DNA of 35,433 nucleotides from Rhizobium leucaenae USDA 9039 (lineage in GTDB: Bacteria; Pseudomonadota; Alphaproteobacteria; Rhizobiales; Rhizobiaceae), in NCBI RefSeq assembly GCF_000426285.1, contig NZ_AUFB01000038.1:1-35433 (forward strand), read 5' to 3'. The position numbers and the translations under genes are program-made. A model generated the notes under the pieces. The model saw only the letters and a list, made by a program, of their open reading frames with translations. It was not told where the DNA came from and ran no database searches. Shown piece after piece: positions 1 to 8,121 of the stretch. Each line of letters begins with the position of its first letter. Position 1 is the first letter of the stretch.

Positions 1-633
1 CTCCGGTGTTGGATCCGGGGCGAGGCAAGACGAAGACCGGTTATCTCTGGGCCGTGTTGCGTGACGACCGCGGCTGGAATGGCTCCGCGCCGCCGGGCGT
101 GGTGTTCCATTATCGGCCCGGGCGTAAAGGCGAATATGCCGCTGAAATCCTCGACGGGTTCAACGGGACAATCCAGGTCGATGCCTACGGTGGTTACTCT
201 CACCTCGCCACGTCGGACCGGATGGGTGGCGATCCCTTGAAGCTGGCTTTCTGTTGGGCGCACGGGCGCAGAAAGCTGATCAAGGCCGCGCCAAAGAGTG
301 GATCGCCCATCGTCGACGAGGCGCTGGTGCGGATCGCCGCGCTCTATAAGATCGAAGGCAGTATCCGGGGCTCAGATCCCGAACATCGCCGGGCAGTTCG
401 ACAGGACCTGTCCCTCCCGCTGGTGGACGAATTCTTCACCTGGCTCGCAGCGCAAGCCAGCGCGTCTCACGCAAGTCCGACCTCGGAAAAGCCCTGGCCT
501 ATATGCTGACGCGGCAGGACGGATTCCGGCTGTTTCTGGACGACGGCCACGTCGATATCGACTCCAACCTGGTGGAAAACGCGATCCGCCGACCAGCCAT
601 GAATCGCCGCAATGCGCTCTTTGCCGGTAGCGA
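1..633 (+). pseudogene. tnpC: IS66 transposase (TnpC), central part, frameshifted
   Basis: The frame from the left edge encodes IS66 transposase core sequence, including PGRGKTKTGYLW, QVDAYGGYSHL and FCWAHGRRKL. It runs to about position 450, where the reading breaks off at WLAAQ. Family-like reading resumes in another frame with SRKSDLGKALAYMLTRQ and then DDGHVDIDSNLVENAIRRP, ending at LFAGS before the inserted serine-recombinase element. The N-terminal part is outside the window. The rest of the C-terminus is found 2.47 kb away at 3101-3282. The gene cannot make a working transposase because of both the frameshift and the insertion. Confidence 0.9.
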
Positions 634-668
634 CGTTGGCGCGACATACTGCTCATCTGACGATGTCC

Positions 669-2624
669 TTAAAATAAAAGGGGATTTTGAACCGGATCCT
701 GAGATATCGGACGTCTTGATCGCCTGGCATCTGCTTCGCGGCGAACAGTGTCGTCTTGAAGGTCGGAAAGTTGAATGATCCAAGGCGCTCCAGCACATAG
801 CTGTCGAGCGGGAAGGACGCCGCTGCTTACCATCCGATAAGCCGTAGCTCGACTTACCTTCAGAATGTCGGCGGTCTCGTCGAGGGTTCTCTCGCCGCGT
901 TCAGCCCGTTCGCCTTCCCGATAGACGGGGATGCCGTGGATGTTGCGAAGACTGCAGACGTGGCTTCGTGTCCAGCTGGCGCCATGTCCAGTCCGCTTGC
1001 CGGAGCGGTTCAGGATCGCTGCGATTGACAAATCAGGTAACTGCCTTGCCAAGGCGCGCACGAGATCGACAACAATTTCCGTGATTAGTAGCCGAATGAT
1101 CTTTTTGCGCGTCTCAATGGATACGCTGGGGCTGTCCCATGCCTGCCCCAGGTCCCTGCCGAGCTTCATCAGTCTTGCACGGTCATCTGCCGATAGCGCG
1201 GGCATGTCGCGGTCGGTCGAGAGCGTCTCAAGCTCGATCTCCAGGTCACGCAATTGGATCAGTTTCTCATTCCAGCGTCTTTCCAACTCGCCCGCGACCA
1301 ACCGATTGTCGGGATCGACAGCGTCATACTGGCGCCGCGCTCGAGCAGCCTCATATTGTGCTTGCTTGATTGAGTTCTCGAGTTGCTGACGCTTATCGCT
1401 ATGACGCTGCGTGTGCGCCTCCATTGCCTGCAACGCCGCCTCGATCCCGAGGGGTTGCAGTCGTTCGAGAACTTCCTGCGCGACGGCCCGATCGACGCGC
1501 ATGCCACCGAACCCGATGCAGTTTGCAGCCGCCATGTCGCCGAATGTGCCGCGACAAACGTATCGCTGCGTGTTGCCGCCTTTCCCAGAATATTGAATAT
1601 GCAGTCGACGACCGCAGCGACCGCAACGAAATAGTCCAGGCAACAAAGCTTCGCCACGCCTTATCGAACCCCGCCCTATGTAGCTTTTTCCATTCGCATT
1701 CTCGGCGATCAGATGCTGATTCCTTTCAAACTCGGCCCAGCTAATATAGCCTTCATGATGGTCGTGGATCAAAACTTCCCAGTCCTTCGAATTACGCCGC
1801 AACGTATCACGGATGACCCGTTTGCGCCCATCCTTGATCATCACCCGTGTCCCACGCCGGCCGTAGGCGTACGAGCCAGCGTAGACGGGGTTTGTCAGTA
1901 TGTGATGAAGGGTATGATAAACCGGAGCTTTCCACTCGATCGGCGGTTTGCCGCGCCCTTGATTGACAGACGGAACCAAGACATTCTCTTGCCTGAACCA
2001 GAGCAACACCTGGCGGACGGTCTGCAGTTCGGCGAATTTACGAAAGACGAGCAGAATGCTCTCCTGAACGCGCCGATCAGGATCTTTCTCGACACGGGCA
2101 TCATCCGTCTTCACATATCCGACGGCAACAGTCAGATGAAGTTCGCCGCGCCGCGCTTTTTGGCGCATGGCCTCGACGGATCGTTGCCGAAACACGGATA
2201 ACTCCATCTCGCTCATCGTACCCTTCATGCCAAGAAGGAGACGATCGTTAGGCGAGCGCGGATCGTAAATAGCCTCTTCGTCAACGATCAGAGTGCCGAC
2301 CAGACCACAAAATTCCAGCAACGTATGCCAATCACGGCCATTGCGCGCCAGACGTGAGGCCTCAAGCGATACGACTGCTCCCACCCGACCTTCACATATC
2401 GCCGCCAACAGCTTCTCGAATCCTGGGCGGGCGATGCCACCTCCGGATCGTCCAAGGTCATCGTCGACGATCTCGACGGTCTCCCAACCCAACTGTCGAG
2501 CACGCTCGACTAAGCCGTACTGCCGTCGTTGGCTTTCCAGGTTATTGGCAACCTGGTAGGCTGTCGACTGCCGGACGTAGACGAAGGCGCTAAGGCTAAG
2601 ATGGTCGGCGGTAATCTTACTCAT
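669..2624 (-). CDS. Large serine recombinase (651 aa)
   Basis: This is the recombinase that would move the nested element. It has an N-terminal resolvase domain (about residues 10-160) with the nucleophilic serine in YVRQST (S20) and the conserved EASRLARNGRDW segment. A recombinase DNA-binding domain follows (about 165-310), then a zinc ribbon (about 340-390) with CGRCGRR and later cysteines, and a coiled-coil-like stretch (about 410-480). A C-terminal helix-turn-helix part contains ETADILKVSRATAYRMV. The stop lies about 37 bp inside the left end of the element. The start ATG overlaps the end of a small upstream gene (ATGAGTAA). The region between EIVVDL and ALARQLPDLSIAAILN looks shorter than in relatives I remember, which carry a longer segment there, so an in-frame deletion is possible. 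Confidence 0.92.
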   Translation of the reverse strand: MSKITADHLSLSAFVYVRQSTAYQVANNLESQRRQYGLVERARQLGWETVEIVDDDLGRSGGGIARPGFEKLLAAICEGRVGAVVSLEASRLARNGRDWHTLLEFCGLVGTLIVDEEAIYDPRSPNDRLLLGMKGTMSEMELSVFRQRSVEAMRQKARRGELHLTVAVGYVKTDDARVEKDPDRRVQESILLVFRKFAELQTVRQVLLWFRQENVLVPSVNQGRGKPPIEWKAPVYHTLHHILTNPVYAGSYAYGRRGTRVMIKDGRKRVIRDTLRRNSKDWEVLIHDHHEGYISWAEFERNQHLIAENANGKSYIGRGSIRRGEALLPGLFRCGRCGRRLHIQYSGKGGNTQRYVCRGTFGDMAAANCIGFGGMRVDRAVAQEVLERLQPLGIEAALQAMEAHTQRHSDKRQQLENSIKQAQYEAARARRQYDAVDPDNRLVAGELERRWNEKLIQLRDLEIELETLSTDRDMPALSADDRARLMKLGRDLGQAWDSPSVSIETRKKIIRLLITEIVVDLVRALARQLPDLSIAAILNRSGKRTGHGASWTRSHVCSLRNIHGIPVYREGERAERGERTLDETADILKVSRATAYRMVSSGVLPARQLCAGAPWIIQLSDLQDDTVRREADARRSRRPISQDPVQNPLLF

Positions 2625-2793
2625 TGCCCGCCTCCTTTCCGCCGTCGGCGAACCGCTTGCCGGCCAGCTTTGCCGCCGCTTCCGTCAACAGTAATTGAAG
2701 GAGTGTTAAGGCTTCCCGGCGCTGGGTGTCGCTCAGGTCTACCGGCCGGGCTGTCACGAACAGATCCAATTGCATGCGAAATTGCTTTCTCAT
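2617..2793 (-). CDS. Small protein (58 aa) encoded just upstream of the recombinase
   Basis: An ATG at 2793 opens a 58-codon frame beginning MRKQFRMQLDLF and ending EAGNE. Its stop TAA overlaps the recombinase start in the sequence ATGAGTAA, so the two are probably translated in a coupled way. The sequence upstream of the recombinase start contains AAGGAGG, which lies within this small gene and serves the recombinase. The protein is leucine-rich and helical in character, with RREALTLLQLLLTEA at its centre. I do not know a function. The position suggests an accessory factor of the element. Confidence 0.6.
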   Translation of the reverse strand: MRKQFRMQLDLFVTARPVDLSDTQRREALTLLQLLLTEAAAKLAGKRFADGGKEAGNE

Positions 2794-3016
2794 GGCTTAT
2801 CCCTTCGGCTTCTTGAACCGAGCGAAAAGGTACGTGAGAATCAATGAATGCGCGCAGTTCAATAAGCTTGGCTGCCGAAAGGCGCGGCTCGGCTACAATC
2901 TCGATCGAACTTGCCGCAGGATCAAACATCCATGCGGGGATTTGAAATGAGCCACCATGGGCTTGTCGAATCAGCAGATAATGAACACCTTCGTGCTCAT
3001 GGCTGCCGGTTACCAA
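2621..3016 (-). CDS. Small accessory protein of the element (DUF5372-like), start unclear
   Basis: This frame encodes HEGVHYLLIRQAHGGSFQIP followed by AWMFDPAAS. That resembles small proteins that accompany serine recombinases in bacterial IS-like elements (DUF5372, from memory). Family-like sequence continues upstream of the listed TTG start: in the same frame 3017-3058 reads TVTYPFHPLVDQTV. The only candidate start codon there is a CTG at 3073, so the true start is unresolved or the 5' end is damaged. From about 2800 downward the frame overlaps the 58-aa gene, and its tail is low in complexity and arginine-rich, probably a run-on after loss of the native stop. Function unknown. Confidence 0.5.
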   Translation of the reverse strand: MVTGSHEHEGVHYLLIRQAHGGSFQIPAWMFDPAASSIEIVAEPRLSAAKLIELRAFIDSHVPFRSVQEAEGISHEKAISHAIGSVRDSPAGRPERHPAPGSLNTPSITVDGSGGKAGRQAVRRRRKGGGQ

Positions 3017-3100
3017 TACGGTTTGGTCAACCAGTGGATGGAAGGGATAAGTGACCGTGGACTCGAATGCCAGAAACCCGGCATTATGAACCCGGCTTCG

Positions 3101-3282
3101 AGGGAGGGGGCCGCAACTGGGCCCGGTTTGCCAGCCTGATCGGCACTTGTAAAATGAACAGCGTTGAACCCTACGCCTATCTGTGCGATCTCTTCGTCAG
3201 CCTCGCAAACGGCCACCTAGCAAAAGACATCGATGCCCTCATGCCCTGGGCCTACGCCGCCCGCATCAAGGCCTCACAATGA
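3101..3282 (+). pseudogene. tnpC: IS66 transposase, C-terminal fragment
   Basis: The frame reads GGGRNWARFASLIGTCKMNS, then VEPYAYLCDLF and DIDALMPWAYAARI. This is the typical C-terminus of IS66 transposases and continues the fragment that ends at 633. The stop TGA is at 3280-3282. A perfect 9-bp inverted repeat (AATGAGCTC at 3278-3286 and GAGCTCATT at 3304-3312) overlaps the stop and could fold in the transcript. Confidence 0.92.
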
Positions 3283-3337
3283 GCTCGTCAGGTACTCTTC
3301 GGTGAGCTCATTTGACGGGCCGTAGATCAACCTCAGA

Positions 3338-4438
3338 TCACTGCAACTGAAAAATCGATGGGGCGTGGACGCCGCATACGTTTTGAACGTAGCCTTCGCC
3401 GCAACGACCGATGGCCGACGCGCCGAAGCCGATCACAGTTGGGCGTGTTTCGGCCGAGTAACCAAGCAAATTGCGCCGCAGACGACCAGTTCTCTCCGCT
3501 AATGCAAGCTCATCATCCGGCAGCGCGAAATGGTCGAGCCCGATTTGCAGATAGCCGGCAGCGGCTAACGTTTCGGCCATGACCGAGGCCTGCTCAGCGC
3601 GCCCGGCTATATCGGGCAATGCTGCCCGGTCAATCAGGAGCTGATTTTTTCTATAGGATAGATCGTGCGAATAACCGAAGACCGCGAGACGGTCGGGACG
3701 CATCTCAATAGCTAACTTCGCGCTCTGGCGACAGGACTGGACTGTTTGATAGGGCAATCCAAACATCAGGTCGAAATTGATGCGCCCTATTCCATGCAGG
3801 CGAAGGTTCTGGACGGCAGTCATCACCTGCGCCTCGCTCTGAACCCGGTTGATCGCCTTTTGTACGATGGGATCAAAGCTCTGCACACCAACGCTTGCGC
3901 GGTTCACACCGGCTTTCTCCAAGGCTTCGGCCATATCGGTGGTGAAGGTGCGCGGGTCGACCTCGATAGCGATGTTAGCCGCTTTCTCGAACGCGAAGTG
4001 GCCGCGCAAAAGTTCCATTAGCGACAGGAAGTCTGCTGGCGGCATGATGGTCGGGGATCCGCCCCCGAAGTGCACGTCGCTCACGCCAAGTGCCTTCGGC
4101 GCTTGCTCGGCGACCAAGCGGATCTCCTCACGGAGCATTGCTAGATAGTGGATGATCAAATTATCCAGACGAGTGATGCTCGTTGGAAAACCACAATACC
4201 AGCACATCGAGCGGCAAAATGGAATGTGCAGATAGAGCGAAACAGCGTCATCGGTTGGCAGGCTCCGCAGCCATTCCTCATACGTATGGGCGCCGATTGC
4301 AGAGGAAAACTCCTGTATCGTTGGATAGATGGTATACCAAGGTAAATGCGCCTCGCTATGTTTTTTCGAGATGAAAGTTGATGATGAGGCGCGCAATGAC
4401 TTTCGTCTCCAGTCCGGCTTATCATGTCCAGATTTCAC
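3338..4438 (-). pseudogene. hemN: hemN-type oxygen-independent coproporphyrinogen III oxidase, 3' end cut off by IS66
   Basis: The protein follows HemN from LPWYTIYPT through the radical SAM motif YLHIPFCRSMCWYCGF (C75, C79, C82 bind the 4Fe-4S cluster), HFGGGSPT, IEVDPR and GFGASAIG to GYVQN at residue 353. The last 13 residues and the stop are supplied by the terminal 42 bases of the IS66 element (3338-3379). About 90 residues of a normal HemN of about 450 are missing, including most of the C-terminal helical domain. The conserved fourth cysteine (CGC in HemN) is replaced by phenylalanine here. In rhizobia HemN makes haem under low oxygen; this copy is probably inactive. The true start is uncertain, because family-like sequence begins only near residue 26. 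Confidence 0.88.
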
Positions 4439-5310
4439 GCGTCGTCTTCCTTTCGATCAGATGGGATTCTGCGCTCGAGGGGTGCTTTTTCGCCGCCAGG
4501 CATCATGGCTTCCCGTCTTCCAATGCCGGTCGCCCGTTCCCGCCGCCCTTAAATCGCAAACGCAAAGGTCATTCCAGTCGAGTGAACGATCCAGGACTTG
4601 CGTATCATCGACGTCGCTGAAATGAGCTGTCCTTAGTTCGAATGCCGAAAGACGTTTGTGCTTAAATTCGGATTGTGACGATGACCCAACGCCTTGAAGC
4701 CAAATGCAACGTTGTCCTTTCGACAATGTCCGACATAGGACAAGCGCGCCGCCCAATCATCTCGATGTTTTGAATCCCATTTGTCGCTTGGCATGATGGA
4801 TGCGTAGCTCCACAATGCACTGCGTCAAGGAGGAGGAGCCGTCCCGCGATCGGCCTCTCCGAGGAGGCGGGCACCGTTGCTGAGAGTGGGCTCTGGTCGA
4901 ACGCTTTGAATTTGTACTCTGATTGATCGCTGCGCCGGCTAAGGGCGGAGAATCTGTTCGGCCCCTGGCGCCGGTTGACAGAAACGGCCTCAAAAGGTGA
5001 CGGGCCGCGGCAGCCTCTTCCTCGCCGGCAATTTCGACCAGTGCTTTTGCAAGAACGACGGAGACGACGTGTCGACGAGGCCGCCGGAAGCCGCTTTTTC
5101 AAAGATGACGCCGGCATAGACCTTCATGCCATGACCCTTTCGGCGGTTTCAAGCTCACGTTATGGCCCGTCATACGATCCAGCGATTTTCGTTGGGAAGA
5201 AAGAACAGTGAGGCAAGTGTTGCTGGCGAAAGTTCTGGCTTGGAGTGATGAGCTGGAGTTCACCGCAAGCGTGTGCTGGCATATCGCCAGCACGCGTGCT
5301 CGAGCCATCC
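4439..5310. other. Gene-poor degenerate stretch
   Basis: No frame in these 872 bases shows a family I recognise. Several short overlapping frames exist on both strands, the longest 151 codons on the minus strand (4662-5117), but they are arginine- and serine-rich in the manner of chance frames. A minus-strand piece near 5130-5000 reads MKVYAGVIFEKAASGG and could be a remnant of a real gene, but it stops early and I cannot place it. No FixK-type operator is visible upstream of hemN. Confidence 0.4.
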
Positions 5311-5763
5311 CTATGTCTCAGGCATCGATGAGGAGTGATGGGCTGTAATCATCCATTTTCCGTCCATGAATTCATAGGTGTAGGTGTAACGTGCGGGAAT
5401 TTTGGTGCCATCGGCGAATGAAAAAGTATAAATGCCGCTGTCCGTTGCCATGTTACATCCGATCCTGATCACGCGCAGATCGATCGATCCTTTCGGCCGC
5501 TTTTTGAGAAAGTGCTCGAAATAAGCGGCTCGCTGCTCGTGTGTCAGGCGCGGTGTGTTCGACAGCGTCGGCAGCAGGATCGCATTTTCCGCATAATTCG
5601 CGGCAACTTTTTCGGAGTCGAGTGTTCTGAGCGACGCATTCCAGCGATCGAACAATTCTGCTACCTGCTGCTCGGTGATCGGAGCGCAGTTTACAGTGCC
5701 AGCGACGGCTTGCTGCAAAGATAAAGTGGAAAGTACCGCCGCGGCGGCAAGTGTAAGACGCAT
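5311..5763 (-). CDS. Exported SnoaL/NTF2-fold protein under a nod box (150 aa)
   Basis: The protein starts with a clear signal peptide (MRLTLAAAAVLSTLSLQQAVAG) and continues as a compact NTF2/SnoaL-type domain, with EQQVAELFDRWNASL at the start and YTYTYEFMDGKWMITAHHSS at the end. This is the pattern of DUF4440 or SgcJ/EcaC-like proteins. Two cysteines in the mature part (C26 and the one in IGCNM) could form a disulfide, which fits a periplasmic or secreted location. GGAG lies about 9 bases before the ATG. A well-conserved nod box ends about 143 bases upstream on the same strand, so expression is probably induced by NodD and flavonoids. No further gene follows in the operon. Members of this fold bind or transform small hydrophobic ligands. 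The function here is unknown. Confidence 0.85.
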   Translation of the reverse strand: MRLTLAAAAVLSTLSLQQAVAGTVNCAPITEQQVAELFDRWNASLRTLDSEKVAANYAENAILLPTLSNTPRLTHEQRAAYFEHFLKKRPKGSIDLRVIRIGCNMATDSGIYTFSFADGTKIPARYTYTYEFMDGKWMITAHHSSSMPET

Positions 5764-5905
5764 GCTTCATCTCCGGTTTTTGATTGCGCGATAGTTCTCG
5801 GCAGGGCTTCTCCTGACTGCTTTTGATTGCTTTCAGCGTCACTCTTGTGCCGTCGACGCCCCAGGTTCTCTGCAATCAATGGTCCGCCTGATGCAGCACC
5901 GCCAT

Positions 5906-5953
5906 CAATTCGCAAAATCGATTGTTTGAATAGCACACATCCACGGCATCAAT
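5906..5953 (-). promoter_or_regulatory. nod box (minus strand)
   Basis: On the minus strand the site reads ATTGAT-GC-CGTG-GATG, six bases, then ATTCAAACAATCGATTTTGC and GAATTG. It matches the classical 47-49 bp NodD-binding nod box (ATCCAY..YRYRRATG, ATCNAAACAATCRATTTTACCAATC) with a few mismatches, including a perfect AAACAATCGATTTT core. It points towards the SnoaL-like gene starting at 5763. Confidence 0.9.
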
Positions 5954-6942
5954 TTACACGCTAAACAGCGCATCCCTCGTTAGGAATCGCCGAGCCGGCC
6001 AAGCTCCTGCCGCGGCGCATCTCAGCAATCTGAAGTTAGGGGCTGCTCTCGATCAACGAGCTTCTTCATGACAAGTCGCGGCAAATGCAAAAGATAGGAT
6101 GATTTGCCACGACGCTTTGCCCCTTATCGGATACATGGTTTTGCCTGTCCGGGAGGGTCGCCGCTCGCAGCCCTTCGATTGGACTTTTGCGGTTGGTGAT
6201 TCCACTCAAGCAACCGAATATTTTTCGTGCCCGGCACTCTGATATGTCGAATTCCTCAAGCGAGTTCTGGAGGCCGCCGCGGGCTTCTTCCCACATGTTC
6301 GCGGAGTGCAATTTGGCTTTGCAAAATTGTGACCGCCTGGAGGGAAGAGCAAGCCAATTGAGCTTTTCTTTAAACAACTGACAATTTAGCGACGATGAGC
6401 GATCGGGCTCTCGGCGCTTCCGGGTGTTGCTGCGCGATTTTGCTGGAACGCAAGCTGAACCCGACCGGGCAGACACGTCGCAGTCAGGAGGCACGGCGTG
6501 CCCGAATCCCTTTTGAAGCACGGTGTCGACATGTCTTCCAGTAGCTCGTTCGAAGCCGCGTTCCAGGCAAGTTCGCCCACTGAAATTAACGATGTGCCAG
6601 TTCGGTCCCGTCCTGTCCAGCATCTGACACGCAAGAAGTTGGGCGTTGAAACCATGCGGCACCATCAAAGTGCCGTCAGAAAAAACTGGACGAAGCCAAA
6701 CTCAACACCCTGGAGACTGTGAAAAATGCAACGGCAGGCAGTAGGCCATAATGTCCAGAATGTGAGGTTGCCTACAATCAAAACTGGTCAATTCAATCCT
6801 AAGATATCCGTATTACGCACTCAATAGTCTTTGCGATAATGATTGATCTTGCTTTGAAAGGTCACGACGTCAGATCTGCCCGCAAACATCGGAACACTAC
6901 TGTTCTTTTCAACCCTCACGATAATTCTGGGGCTAAATCGGT
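5954..6942. other. Long intergenic stretch before nodD
   Basis: About 990 bases without a convincing gene. A 200-codon minus frame (6066-6668) has no recognisable domain and is cysteine- and arginine-rich, probably by chance. The region just before nodD (6751-6799) has a faint resemblance to a nod box but with gaps in the core. No RNA gene was recognised. Confidence 0.4.
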
Positions 6943-7881
6943 ATGCGTTTCAAGGGTCTTGATCTTAATCTTCTCGTCGCATTTGACGCTTTGATGACGG
7001 AACGCAACGTTTCGGCAGCGGCGCGCAGCATCAATCTCAGTCAGCCTGCAATGAGTGCCGCCGTCCGCCGGCTGCGCGACTATTTCGGCGATGACCTGTT
7101 TACGATGCAGAACCGGAAACTTATCCTGACGCCACGTGCGGAAAGCCTCGCCTCCGCGGTCCGAGAGACACTACAGCACATTCAACTCAACATTATTTCT
7201 GCAGATAGCTTCGCATTAGACGAACCGGAGCGACACTTTACGATCGCGCTTTGTGATTTCATGACGACAGTATTCTTCCGGAAAATCATAAAGCGTCTGG
7301 CAAGGGAAGCTCCCGCTGTCAGTTTCGAGTTAATTCCGCTCCCAGATAATCCGGACCAGCTTCTGCGGCGGGGCAAAGCCGATTTTCTAATTCTTCCGGA
7401 ATTGTTTATGTCAAGCGCACATCCCAGAGCGAAGCTGTTCGACGAAAAGTTCGTGTCCGTTGGCTGTACGACGAATACGAAACTATCTGGTCAACTTACG
7501 GTCAGAGAGTATATGGCGATGGGCCACGTCACAGCTAAGTCTGGGGTTGGTCAACAGCAGTCGCTTGAGGACTTTTATTTATCGGAACGAGGTGTCAAAA
7601 GGCGTGTCGAAGTTGCCGTTCAGAGCTTCGGGATGGTGCCCGCAGCGCTATTGGGCACCGACAGGCTCGCAATTCTGCCTCTGCGACTGGTGAAGCATCT
7701 CGCACCATCTATGCCCTTGCGAATTGTGGAAAGTCCAATACCTCTTCCGGCGTTCACCGAGGGCATCCAGTGGCCAGCCTCGCATGAAAACGATCCGGCG
7801 AGCACCTGGATGCGTGAGATAATTCTGCAGGAGGCGGGCCGCGTAGCAAGTCCTTCGATGTGTCGCGAAAGTGACATTTAG
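6943..7881 (+). CDS. nodD: Nodulation regulator NodD (LysR family, 312 aa)
   Basis: The N-terminus MRFKGLDLNLLVAFDALM, the helix-turn-helix ARSINLSQPAMSAAVRRLR and DLFTMQNRKLILTPRAE are characteristic of NodD. The length is typical for the family. NodD is a LysR-type activator that binds nod boxes and responds to plant flavonoids. The effector-binding half covers about residues 90-300. It is transcribed away from the reverse nod box at 5906-5953 and towards the one at 10154. Unlike many rhizobia, nodD and nodA here lie in the same direction with 2.5 kb between them. No good Shine-Dalgarno sequence is visible, but the family N-terminus fixes the start. Confidence 0.97.
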   Translation: MRFKGLDLNLLVAFDALMTERNVSAAARSINLSQPAMSAAVRRLRDYFGDDLFTMQNRKLILTPRAESLASAVRETLQHIQLNIISADSFALDEPERHFTIALCDFMTTVFFRKIIKRLAREAPAVSFELIPLPDNPDQLLRRGKADFLILPELFMSSAHPRAKLFDEKFVSVGCTTNTKLSGQLTVREYMAMGHVTAKSGVGQQQSLEDFYLSERGVKRRVEVAVQSFGMVPAALLGTDRLAILPLRLVKHLAPSMPLRIVESPIPLPAFTEGIQWPASHENDPASTWMREIILQEAGRVASPSMCRESDI

Positions 7882-7890
7882 GAGACCGAA

Positions 7891-8121
7891 ATGAAACTGA
7901 ACGTCTTTGAGTGGGTGCCGCCCACAAGATTACTGGGCGGATTTGGGCCTATTACGACGACGAGGTGCGGATGGACTTCCAGGGCTTCATGGGACTATGA
8001 GCTGAATTCGTTACCGCGGCGACTAACCGCAAATAGGCTCGCCAAGAGTGTAGTATCCCAATTGCAACCACGAACAGGCGTATCGGATGTTTCAAAGCAG
8101 CAGCCCCCATTTGACATTTAA
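7891..8121 (+). pseudogene. Small broken gene directly after nodD
   Basis: An ATG sits 8 bases after a strong AGGAG (nodD stop, then gagaccgaa, then ATG) and begins MKLNVFEWVPPTRLLG. The frame then continues into sequence that looks non-coding up to 8121. In another frame, starting at about 7934, the DNA reads RIWAYYDDEVRMDFQGFMGL and stops, which looks like real protein. The likely explanation is a one-base frameshift in a gene of about 35-40 codons, or the two ends of a deleted larger gene. I do not recognise the family. It would be co-transcribed with nodD. Confidence 0.4.

Larger units (their letters stand above)
634..3101. mobile_element. Serine-recombinase transposable element nested in IS66
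   Basis: A segment of 2468 bp separates two halves of the IS66 transposase. The left junction reads ggtagcGA|cgttgg (GA at 632-633) and the right junction reads cttcGA|gggagg (GA at 3100-3101). Removing the segment with one copy of GA restores the continuous IS66 reading LFAGSEGGGRNWA. No obvious terminal inverted repeats are visible. A 2-bp core without inverted repeats is what large serine recombinases of the TnpX or integrase type produce. The cargo is a large serine recombinase and two small upstream genes, all on the minus strand. Confidence 0.82.
1..3379 (+). mobile_element. IS66-family element, right part, interrupted
   Basis: The element enters from the left edge of the window and carries a tnpC-type transposase reading frame in two pieces (1-633 and 3101-3282). 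The right end is placed at 3379. The 20 bases before it read, on the minus strand, GTATGCGGCGTCCACGCCCC, which resembles the GTAAGCG-type termini of IS66 elements as I remember them. Immediately beyond it the hemN coding sequence resumes its family-like reading. The left terminus lies outside the window. The element is dead in its present form: the transposase has a frameshift near 450 and a 2.47 kb insertion at 633. Confidence 0.75.

Noticed and set aside
3340..3365. ATCGATTTTTCAG on the minus strand, like part of a nod box core.
   Set aside because: The AAACAATC half and the ATCCA/GATG half are missing; it is part of the IS66 end.
4662..5117. 151-codon minus-strand frame upstream of hemN.
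   Set aside because: No recognisable domain and a chance-like composition.
6066..6668. 200-codon minus-strand frame between the nod box and nodD.
   Set aside because: No domain, no ribosome-binding site, and a composition typical of chance frames.
6751..6799. Sequence resembling a nod box before nodD (ATGTCCAGAATGTGAGG and ATCAAAACTGGTCAATTCAATCC).
   Set aside because: The core needs gaps to fit AAACAATCRATTTTACCAATC, and most conserved positions fail, so it is not reported as a nod box.
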